From an uncultured Campylobacter sp. (GTDB lineage Bacteria; Campylobacterota; Campylobacteria; Campylobacterales; Campylobacteraceae): 40,411 nucleotides of DNA. Of this stretch, positions 34,298 through 40,411 are shown piece after piece; position 1 is the first letter of the stretch; the number at the start of each line of letters is the position of its first letter. The notes beneath the pieces are model-generated. The model saw only the letters and a program-made list of their open reading frames with translations. It was not told the DNA's origin and did not search any database. The stretch spans positions 1 through 40,411 of the forward strand of contig NZ_CALBWL010000039.1 in NCBI RefSeq assembly GCF_937973075.1. Direction: 5' to 3'. The translations under genes and the position numbers were made by a program.

Positions 34298-35638
34298 ATG
34301 AAACTTTTCGGAACGGACGGCGTACGAGGCAAAGCGGGAGAATTTTTAACCGCCGAGCTTGCGATGCGCGTAGCGATGGCAGCGGGAATTTATTTTAGAA
34401 AAAATTCCGTTACGAATATGATTTTAGTCGGCAAAGATACCCGCAGAAGCGGTTATATGATAGAAACTGCGATCGTAGCAGGCCTTACCTCGGTAGGCTA
34501 TAACGTCCGCCAAATCGGGCCGATGCCTACTCCTGCGATTGCCTTTCTCACCGAGGACATGCGCTGCGACGCGGGCATCATGATAAGCGCGAGCCACAAT
34601 CCATACTACGACAACGGCATTAAATTTTTCAATAGCGAGGGCTTTAAACTCGATGAAAAAGAGGAAGCGCAGATCGAAAAAATTTATTTCAGCGACGATC
34701 TAATCGCCGAGGCGCGCACCAAAATGATGCAAATAGGCGCTGCAAAGCGCGTGGATGACGTCATCGGCAGATACATCGTGCATATTAAAAATTCTTTCCC
34801 GAAGCAAAAGACGCTGCACGGGCTTCGCGTCGTGCTTGATTGTGCAAACGGAGCAAGCTATAAGGTCGCACCTACGGTATTTAACGAGCTGGGGGCCGAA
34901 ACGATCGTCATCGGCGACGAACCCAACGGCAAAAATATTAATGATGCTTGCGGCGCGTTAAGCCCGCAAAATTTAGCCTCGGAGGTCAAAAGATTGCGCG
35001 CCGATGTCGGCTTTGCCTTCGACGGGGATGCCGATAGGCTCGTAGTCGTTGATGAAAACGGCGAGATCATCCACGGCGACGCGCTACTTGGAATTTTAGC
35101 AGTCTATTTAAAAGGAAAAAATCGCTTAGCAGGCAATAAAATGGTAGCCACAGTGATGAGTAATTCTGCGCTGGAGGATTTTTTAGCTAAACACGACATC
35201 GCGCTTCATCGCTGCAATGTAGGCGATAAATTTGTACTTGAGACAATGCACGAACTAGGCGCAAATTTCGGCGGCGAGCAGAGCGGGCACGTGATCTTTG
35301 GCGATTACGCCAAAACGGGCGACGGCATCGCAAGCGCGCTGCAATTCGCCGCCTGCATGCTGGATATGAAAAAGAAGGCAAGCGAATTTTCGGGGATGAT
35401 TAAGCCCTATCCACAAATTTTAAAGAATTTAAAAATTTCGGATAAAAAGCCGCTTGAAAAATTAAAAGGGCTAAAGGAGCTTGAAGCAAGCCTCAAAGCG
35501 GACAAAATCCGCTCGCTCTTTCGCTACTCCGGCACCGAAAACGTTATCCGCCTCTTGCTCGAGGGCAAAAACGAAAAACTGCTGCAAAAGCGAATGGATG
35601 AAGTGGAAAAATTTTTCATCAAAGCCCTAAATGAATAG
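34298..35638 (+). CDS. glmM: Phosphoglucosamine mutase
   Basis: 446 residues from ATG at 34298 (AAGGA 7 bases upstream; a TTG two codons earlier is not needed). Catalytic phosphoserine loop MISASHNPYYDNG (Ser99), metal-binding FDGDADRLVV and the sugar-phosphate loop FRYSGTENVIRLLLEG are all present. It converts glucosamine-6-phosphate to glucosamine-1-phosphate for UDP-GlcNAc and so peptidoglycan and lipooligosaccharide. The next gene on the strand is lspA. Confidence 0.97.
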   Translation: MKLFGTDGVRGKAGEFLTAELAMRVAMAAGIYFRKNSVTNMILVGKDTRRSGYMIETAIVAGLTSVGYNVRQIGPMPTPAIAFLTEDMRCDAGIMISASHNPYYDNGIKFFNSEGFKLDEKEEAQIEKIYFSDDLIAEARTKMMQIGAAKRVDDVIGRYIVHIKNSFPKQKTLHGLRVVLDCANGASYKVAPTVFNELGAETIVIGDEPNGKNINDACGALSPQNLASEVKRLRADVGFAFDGDADRLVVVDENGEIIHGDALLGILAVYLKGKNRLAGNKMVATVMSNSALEDFLAKHDIALHRCNVGDKFVLETMHELGANFGGEQSGHVIFGDYAKTGDGIASALQFAACMLDMKKKASEFSGMIKPYPQILKNLKISDKKPLEKLKGLKELEASLKADKIRSLFRYSGTENVIRLLLEGKNEKLLQKRMDEVEKFFIKALNE

Positions 35639-35736
35639 CGATTTTATAAAATTTTATGACGCGGCAAGCTGTCCGCTCCACAGGAAAAGCGCGGATAAAA
35701 AGCGCAGGCTTTATATATTTAAATTTGGATTGCAAG

Positions 35737-36198
35737 ATGGCTAAGACCTGTATTAAATTTATCTTGCTTTTCGCAGTGATCTTTGCGATCGATCAAGCGA
35801 TCAAACTTCTATTTTTAAACGGCTTTTCGTGGCAGGGGGAGTTTTTTTCGCTAGAGCTTACGCTTAACCGCGGCGTTGCGTTTTCGATGTTTGCGTTTTT
35901 GGGCGAAAATTTAAAATTTATCCAGATCGCGCTTATCTCAGCGCTTGCGGCGTATATATTTTGTCATAAAAAGCTCTTTTGCGAGCACTGGATGCCGTTT
36001 GCGCTGATGCTCGCAGGAGGTTGCTCAAATTTACTTGATCGCTTCATTCGTGGCGGCGTCGTGGATTATGTCGCATGGCATAAGTGGTTTGAGTTTGCGG
36101 TATTTAATTTCGCCGACGTGATGATAGATCTGGCCGTAGTGATTTTTATTTTTCAGGGCTTACGCACCGCAAAAAAGGAGAAAAATGAAGAGAAATAA
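35737..36198 (+). CDS. lspA: Prolipoprotein signal peptidase (signal peptidase II)
   Basis: 153 residues from ATG at 35737. The frame stays open to 35656, but the extension is basic, non-hydrophobic and not seen in the family. There are four transmembrane helices. Conserved blocks are NRGVAFSMF (43-51), GGCSNLLDRFIRGGVVDY (Asp101) and FNFADVMIDLAVV (Asp127). The two aspartates are the catalytic dyad. It cleaves the signal of diacylated prolipoproteins in the inner membrane. It overlaps the next gene by 14 bases. Confidence 0.95.
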   Translation: MAKTCIKFILLFAVIFAIDQAIKLLFLNGFSWQGEFFSLELTLNRGVAFSMFAFLGENLKFIQIALISALAAYIFCHKKLFCEHWMPFALMLAGGCSNLLDRFIRGGVVDYVAWHKWFEFAVFNFADVMIDLAVVIFIFQGLRTAKKEKNEEK

Positions 36199-36577
36199 TT
36201 ATATCGCTTACGCGCTTTGGTTTTTAGGTGCGTTTTCGTGGATCGCAGCTATGCCGATTGGCGGCGGACTGCATAGAATTTATTGCGGCAAATTTATCAG
36301 CGGATTTGCTCAAATCGCGCTATTTTGGCTGGGAAGTTTTACACTATGGTTTTTGGTGGGCTTTTTGTTTTGGGCGATTTGGGGAATTTGGATTTTGCTA
36401 GACATATTTTTCGTAGGAATTTGGGTAGAAGATTTAAATGCTTTTGAAAGCGAGACGGAGGAGGACGACTATGAGGGGCGTCTGAAAAAGGTCGATGCAC
36501 TTTATGAGCTGTATCAAAAAGGCGCGATTTCCAAAGAGGAATTCGAAGCGCGAAAAGAAATTTTAATGAGAGATTAA
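36185..36577 (+). CDS. TM2/SHOCT-domain membrane protein
   Basis: 130 residues. Two to three hydrophobic segments with GGLHRIYCGKFISGFAQIALFW, the TM2-like glycine-rich turn. An acidic linker (ESETEEDDYEGR) is followed by a SHOCT motif at the C-terminus (LYELYQKGAISKEEFEARKEIL). Its ATG overlaps the end of lspA by 14 bases with AAGGAG inside lspA, so it is translationally coupled; it is followed 9 bases later by hemJ. Function unknown. Confidence 0.78.
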   Translation: MKRNNYIAYALWFLGAFSWIAAMPIGGGLHRIYCGKFISGFAQIALFWLGSFTLWFLVGFLFWAIWGIWILLDIFFVGIWVEDLNAFESETEEDDYEGRLKKVDALYELYQKGAISKEEFEARKEILMRD

Positions 36578-36586
36578 GGAGAAAAA

Positions 36587-37027
36587 ATGAGTTACTATTG
36601 GTTTAAATTTGTCCATTTTGCGGGTTTTATTTCATGGATGGCGATGCTATTTTATATGCCGCGCCTATATGTTTATCACGCTGAAAATTTAGACAAGCCG
36701 GATTTCGTAAAGGTCGTTAAAAAGATGGAGCGGATGCTGTATCACGCGATCGGCTGGATAGCAATGGCGGTGACGGTTTTTAGCGGCGTGATGCTTATCA
36801 TTTTAAATCCGGGGCTTATGAAAATGGGATATTTTCATATAAAATTACTAGCCGGAGTTTTGCTAATCTGTTATCATTTGTGGCTGTATTATTATATGTA
36901 TAAATTTGAAAAAAACGAGTGCCACAGGAGCGGAAAATACTTCCGTGCGATCAACGAGGGTCCTACGATCATAATGTTTATAATACTTTATGCGATGCTA
37001 ATAATGCCGAATTTACCGAGCAACTAA
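36587..37027 (+). CDS. hemJ: HemJ-type protoporphyrinogen oxidase
   Basis: 146 residues, four transmembrane helices. The N-terminal signature WFKFVHFAGFISWMAMLFYM followed by PRLYVYHAEN is diagnostic, with the conserved His in helix 1 and the tyrosine/arginine of PRLYVYHAE. YFHIKLLAGVLLICYHLWLY gives the conserved Lys and His of the third. HemJ oxidises protoporphyrinogen IX to protoporphyrin IX in heme synthesis, with electrons passing to the quinone pool or another acceptor. AAGGAG precedes ATG. Confidence 0.88.
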   Translation: MSYYWFKFVHFAGFISWMAMLFYMPRLYVYHAENLDKPDFVKVVKKMERMLYHAIGWIAMAVTVFSGVMLIILNPGLMKMGYFHIKLLAGVLLICYHLWLYYYMYKFEKNECHRSGKYFRAINEGPTIIMFIILYAMLIMPNLPSN

Positions 37028-37090
37028 GCACTTTGATAAAAATTTAATTAAAATTTGCATAAAATTAGGACAAAATTTTAAAGGAAGCAT

Positions 37091-38254
37091 GTGCGGCAGA
37101 TCATAAGAAAAATTTTATCGAGCGAAAGTAGCGCGGGGATCATACTGCTTTTATCCGCAGTCCTTGCGATCATCGCTCAAAACGTAGGCTTTTTATCAAA
37201 ATACTACGAGGCGTTTTTACATCTAAGCTTCACCATAGGCGTCGGTCCTGCAAAGCTCGATGAATCGATGCATTTTTTGGTAAACGACGTGCTCATGGCG
37301 ATATTCTTTTTTGCCATTGGACTTGAGCTTAAGCGCGAAAAGATCGAAGGGCAGTTGCGCCATTTCTCACAAATTTTACTTCCTAGCTTCGCGGCTTTGG
37401 GCGGAGTAATGATGCCTGCGATCATATTTTCGATCATCAACTGGGGCGATGCCGTCGCGATGAAGGGCTGGGCAATCCCTACGGCGACCGACATAGCCTT
37501 TGCCGTGGGCGTGATGGCGCTTTTAGGCAAAAAAATCCCCGCGAGCCTTAAAATTTTCGTTTTGACGCTTGCGATAATGGACGATTTGTGTGCAATTTTA
37601 ATCATCGCTTTGTTTTATTCCTCTACCATAAACGCAATCTATCTAGGCGGCGCAGCTGCCTGTGTCGCAATAATGTTAGCGATGAGCAGACTTGGCGTTG
37701 ATAAAAAGCTTCCGTTTATCATCATAGCCGTCGTGCTGTGGGTGATGGTACTAAACTCCGGCATCCACGCGACCATCGCAGGAGTATTGGCGGGTTTTTG
37801 TATCCCGCTTAAGACCCGCTCGGGGTCTATGCTAAAGGATATGGAGCACGGACTAGCCTACCCCGTAAATTTTTTCATCTTGCCGATCTTTGCCTTTACA
37901 AACGCAGGCGTCTCGCTAGCGGGCATCAGTCCTAGCTTCCTTTTCGGCCCGGTACCGATGGGCATTATGCTCGGACTATTTTTCGGTAAACAGATCGGAA
38001 TTTTTGCCTTCAGCTGGATCTTAATCAAAGCCAAAATCGCCTACATGCCGGAAAACGCAGGCTGGCCGCAGCTTTACGCAGTAGCAATCATCTGTGGTAT
38101 TGGCTTTACGATGGCGCTTTTCGTCGACGGTCTGGCATACGGCGGCAGCGATATGTATCATTACACGGACAAGCTCGCGGTATTTTTAGGCTCGATAATT
38201 TCCGGGGTAGTGGGATTTTTCGTCGCAAAAGCAGTCGCGGTAAAACAAAGCTAA
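37091..38254 (+). CDS. nhaA: Na+/H+ antiporter NhaA
   Basis: 387 residues from GTG at 37091 (AAGGA at 37081-37085, 5 bases spacing); an ATG two bases earlier is out of frame. There are 12 helices. The two ion-binding aspartates are in ATDIAFAVGVMALLG and TLAIMDDLCAILIIALFY, and GIHATIAGVLAG with the NAGVSL segment are conserved. It exchanges 2 H+ for 1 Na+ and matters at alkaline pH and high sodium. It follows hemJ by 63 bases. Confidence 0.96.
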   Translation: MRQIIRKILSSESSAGIILLLSAVLAIIAQNVGFLSKYYEAFLHLSFTIGVGPAKLDESMHFLVNDVLMAIFFFAIGLELKREKIEGQLRHFSQILLPSFAALGGVMMPAIIFSIINWGDAVAMKGWAIPTATDIAFAVGVMALLGKKIPASLKIFVLTLAIMDDLCAILIIALFYSSTINAIYLGGAAACVAIMLAMSRLGVDKKLPFIIIAVVLWVMVLNSGIHATIAGVLAGFCIPLKTRSGSMLKDMEHGLAYPVNFFILPIFAFTNAGVSLAGISPSFLFGPVPMGIMLGLFFGKQIGIFAFSWILIKAKIAYMPENAGWPQLYAVAIICGIGFTMALFVDGLAYGGSDMYHYTDKLAVFLGSIISGVVGFFVAKAVAVKQS

Positions 38255-38383
38255 ATTCAATAAAAAGATTAAAATTTTAAAATTCTACCACTCAAAAAAT
38301 TTCAAAATTTTAAGAGCGGCTCTAAATTTTAAATTTATACGCTATAAAATTTAACTTAAAATTCTGTCTGATCCAAGCGCAGC

Positions 38384-38911
38384 TTAAATCACCAAAATCC
38401 CCGCATTTTGCATTAAGTTCAGTGCACATTCGTCGTAGTAGCCGCGCTCATGGTTCGGCGCATCGTATGTAGCCACCGCATCACGCGGAACGATGACGTC
38501 TTTATCGGCGCCAATTTCGTTGAGATAGGTGCGTAGGCTAAGCGCAAACTGCATCACGCAGATATCGGTGCAACAGCCGGTAATCACAAAGCGATCAAAG
38601 CCGTCCAGAATTTTCTTATCCAAATTATGAAAGCCGTTCGTGCTGCGCTTAAAAGTGACGTTTTGCTCGCTTACGTAGAGTGCGAGTTCCTCGATCACCT
38701 CCGCTTCGGGCGAGCCAACTAGACAGTGGATCGGATAGCGCTTCATCTCTAAATCACGCTCGGCGTGAGCGTCGCAGATGAAATGCACATTTTTCGCCGC
38801 CTCAATCTGCCTAATCACCGCAGGAGCGATCTTTGCTATGCTAGGATCGGCCATCGCGCCGAATTTTACGAAGCCGTTTAGCATATCGATCACAAATACC
38901 AAAGTTTTCAT
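38384..38911 (-). CDS. Isochorismatase-family cysteine hydrolase
   Basis: 175 residues from ATG at 38911, whose first base is shared with the TGA stop of the upstream nitrilase gene (TGATG), with AAGGAGT upstream. The catalytic triad is visible: Asp9 in FVIDMLNGF, Lys88 in TFKRSTNGF and Cys118 in GCCTDICV. A conserved CDAHAERDLEMKRYPIHC region follows the layout of nicotinamidase-like enzymes with a metal site (Asp-x-His). Nicotinamidase (deamidating nicotinamide to nicotinate) is plausible, but other amide or isochorismate substrates are possible. Confidence 0.85.
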   Translation of the reverse strand: MKTLVFVIDMLNGFVKFGAMADPSIAKIAPAVIRQIEAAKNVHFICDAHAERDLEMKRYPIHCLVGSPEAEVIEELALYVSEQNVTFKRSTNGFHNLDKKILDGFDRFVITGCCTDICVMQFALSLRTYLNEIGADKDVIVPRDAVATYDAPNHERGYYDECALNLMQNAGILVI

Positions 38912-39717
38912 CAAAACTCCTTATAAATTTCAGGTTTCATATCTTTTAAAAGATCCATTTTAGCGCGAAATTTTAAAATTTCATTTAAATCCGCTCGAGC
39001 AATCTTCACGGCCTCTTTTTTGCCTAGGCGCGCGACGATCTCGCCGTAGGGATTTATCAGCATGGAATTTCCGCCGAAACTCTCGCCCTGCCCCGTATCG
39101 CCGCAGCCGTTTACCGCGCAGATAAAAATTTGATTTTCGATCGCGCGAGCCTTAGCGAGCGTGATAAAATGCTCTATGCGGCTTTGCGCGAACTGCGCGA
39201 TCACAAAAACAATCTGCGCGCCGCGAAGCGCTAAAGCGCGAAAAATTTCGCAAAAGCGCAGATCGTAGCAGATCGCGACGCCAATTTTGACCGCGCGATT
39301 TTGAAATTTTATCTCGCAAATGCCTAGCTTATCGCCGCCGCTTACGATCTCGTTTTCTCGAACGGGTGAGAAGGCGTGGATCTTGTCGTAGCGTAAAATT
39401 TTAGCTCCGTTTTGATAGACGAAAGCAGAATTATAAATTTTATCTTGCCTAGAATTTATCGCTCCACCTATTAAAACAGCGCCGCTTTTTTGCGAAATTT
39501 CGCTTAAAAATCCCTTCGTTCGCGCAGCTCCCGCGTCGGCTAAGCGCTTGAAATTTTGTACGCAAAAGCCCATGTTAAAGGCCTCAGGCAGCACCGCTAC
39601 GTCCGCACCGCGCTTTAACGCACGATCTATCAGCCTGCGCGCGCAAATAAAATTTTGCTCGCAATCTTTGAAATTTTGAGCTATTTTCACGTCCATTTGC
39701 AAAATAGCAATTTTCAT
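38911..39717 (-). CDS. Carbon-nitrogen hydrolase (nitrilase family)
   Basis: 268 residues behind AGGAGG. The nitrilase catalytic Glu-Lys-Cys triad is complete: Glu45 in VLPEAFNMG, Lys112 in YDKIHAFSP and Cys150 in CYDLRF. The family includes omega-amidase (deaminated glutamine/asparagine derivatives) and YafV-like enzymes; RYDKIHAFSP and AICYDLRF resemble the omega-amidase/NIT2 branch. It is 9 bases downstream of ruvC and shares one base with the next gene, so it forms an operon with them. Confidence 0.88.
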   Translation of the reverse strand: MKIAILQMDVKIAQNFKDCEQNFICARRLIDRALKRGADVAVLPEAFNMGFCVQNFKRLADAGAARTKGFLSEISQKSGAVLIGGAINSRQDKIYNSAFVYQNGAKILRYDKIHAFSPVRENEIVSGGDKLGICEIKFQNRAVKIGVAICYDLRFCEIFRALALRGAQIVFVIAQFAQSRIEHFITLAKARAIENQIFICAVNGCGDTGQGESFGGNSMLINPYGEIVARLGKKEAVKIARADLNEILKFRAKMDLLKDMKPEIYKEF

Positions 39718-39726
39718 AAAACCCTC

Positions 39727-40206
39727 CTATTTAGGCGCTAAGCGCATAACATTTGCATGCGTAAGCGCGATAGCTATAGCATCCGTAATATCAAGCGGCT
39801 TAATCTCCTTATTAATCCCCAAAATCCGCTTCACCATAAACGCAACCTGTTCTTTCGCCGCCTTTGCCCTTCCGGTGACCGATTTTTTTATCTGAAGCGG
39901 CGTGTATTCGGCAAAATTACCAAAAATTTGTAAAATTTTAAGGGCCAGCGCGCCGCGAAACTGAGCAAGCTTTAAAACAGATTGCGGATTATAGGCATAA
40001 AACATCGATTCTATCGCGACCTCATCGATCTTATGAGCGCTAAAAATTTGATCGATCGCCTCACTCATCTGCGTCATTTGAAATTGCACGTTTTCGGCCT
40101 TCATTTTTACCAATCCGGCTTCGATGAGTTTTATCTTATTCACATCTTTTTCCAAAATCGCATAGCCTAAATTTCTAGTTCCCGGATCAATTCCTAAAAT
40201 TTTCAT
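39727..40206 (-). CDS. ruvC: Holliday junction resolvase
   Basis: 159 residues from ATG at 40206; an in-frame GTG at 40212 would add two residues. The acidic active-site residues are Asp7 (GIDPGTRNLG), Glu66 (VAIESMFYAYNP), Asp139 and Asp142 (LDITDAIAIALTHA). It cuts four-way junctions as a dimer. It is the first of a probable three-gene minus-strand operon running away from the origin. Confidence 0.96.
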   Translation of the reverse strand: MKILGIDPGTRNLGYAILEKDVNKIKLIEAGLVKMKAENVQFQMTQMSEAIDQIFSAHKIDEVAIESMFYAYNPQSVLKLAQFRGALALKILQIFGNFAEYTPLQIKKSVTGRAKAAKEQVAFMVKRILGINKEIKPLDITDAIAIALTHANVMRLAPK

Positions 40207-40212
40207 AACCAC

Positions 40213-40316
40213 CTTTCACACTTATTCACAGTTTAATCACCGGTGAATAAACTGAAATTTACCGCAAATTTAGTGAAATTTAGCTAAAATAGCGGCTTAA
40301 TTTATAAGGGAATTCA
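40213..40316. other. Probable replication origin region (ruvC-dnaA intergenic)
   Basis: A DnaA box TTATTCACA at 40222-40230, a second box in inverse orientation at 40242-40250 (GGTGAATAA) and a weaker one at 40233-40241 (TTAATCACC). The latter two form a back-to-back inverted pair with CACCGGTG at the centre. An AT-rich stretch (40251-40310) follows and could be unwound. In the related Helicobacter pylori the origin also lies between ruvC and dnaA. The gene directions diverge here. Confidence 0.75.
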
Positions 40317-40411
40317 ATGGCGACGTCGCAAGCACAAGAAATTTTATCGAATTTAGAGAAGGAAATTTTACCTACCGAATACTCTAGATACATTAAAAAT
40401 TTGAAATTTAA
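40317..40411 (+). CDS. dnaA: Chromosomal replication initiator DnaA (5' end only)
   Basis: ATG at 40317 with AAGGGAA upstream; 31 codons are visible before the window ends. The sequence (MATSQAQEILSNLEKEILPT, then EYSRYIKNLKF) matches the N-terminal helicase-loading domain of epsilonproteobacterial DnaA (pattern ILxxLExE---xEYxxYIxNLKF). Its position next to DnaA boxes supports this. The rest lies outside the window. Confidence 0.88.
   Translation, partial: MATSQAQEILSNLEKEILPTEYSRYIKNLKF

Noticed and set aside
1..40411. CRISPR array, tRNA, rRNA and insertion sequences
   Set aside because: No regularly spaced direct repeats of 23-40 bases, no tRNA-like arm set and no transposase frames were seen on reading both strands; not computed exhaustively.

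Overview
The window comes from an epsilonproteobacterium, most likely a Campylobacter of the oral, higher-GC kind; the species cannot be fixed from sequence alone. The reasons are a gene block that, from memory, matches C. jejuni (UPF0323 lipoprotein, glutathionylspermidine-synthase-like ATP-grasp protein and D-2-hydroxyacid dehydrogenase), DUF3972 and DUF4405 family proteins, a ruvC/dnaA junction with DnaA boxes, and AT-rich AAATTT-type words between and inside genes. The window ends 95 bases into dnaA, so the right edge is next to the probable chromosomal origin.

Layout. 1-1252: two secreted cysteine-rich Sel1-like proteins on the minus strand, the first cut by the window edge. 1389-6367: a peroxiredoxin, a DUF3137 membrane protein, a DUF475/TerC-like membrane protein, a Na+/H+ antiporter-family carrier and a small CopD-like membrane protein. 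6975-10297: four consecutive paralogous amino-acid-type solute-binding proteins with no permease or ATPase nearby. 10517-14748: an iron-uptake-like module of AraC regulator, divergent TonB-dependent receptor and PepSY-type inner-membrane protein. 14937-19048: D-2-hydroxyacid dehydrogenase, YgiC-like ATP-grasp enzyme, UPF0323 lipoprotein and DUF3972 DNA-binding protein, all on the minus strand. 19325-21616: TetR regulator and an RclA-like flavin disulfide oxidoreductase.

21960-24566 is the clearest accessory region: a tight minus-strand run of small, AT-rich, poorly characterised genes resembling an array of polymorphic-toxin immunity genes without a toxin. One combines a colicin-D-immunity-like domain with a zinc ribbon, and the array contains a decayed gene remnant and a 37-codon gene. 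24881-31371 holds a SemiSWEET sugar transporter, a double-domain universal stress protein, a second TonB-dependent siderophore receptor with a Ser/Ala-rich N-terminal linker, and a fused SbmA/BacA-YddA-type ABC transporter with an unusual hydrophilic insert.

31372-32280 is about 0.9 kb of apparently non-coding DNA unlike the rest of the window. From 32281 to the end the genes are mostly core: DUF4405, prfA, rpsT, glmM, lspA, a TM2/SHOCT protein, hemJ, nhaA, an isochorismatase-family hydrolase, a nitrilase-family amidase, ruvC, the origin region and dnaA. No tRNA, rRNA, CRISPR array, transposase or phage gene was recognised.
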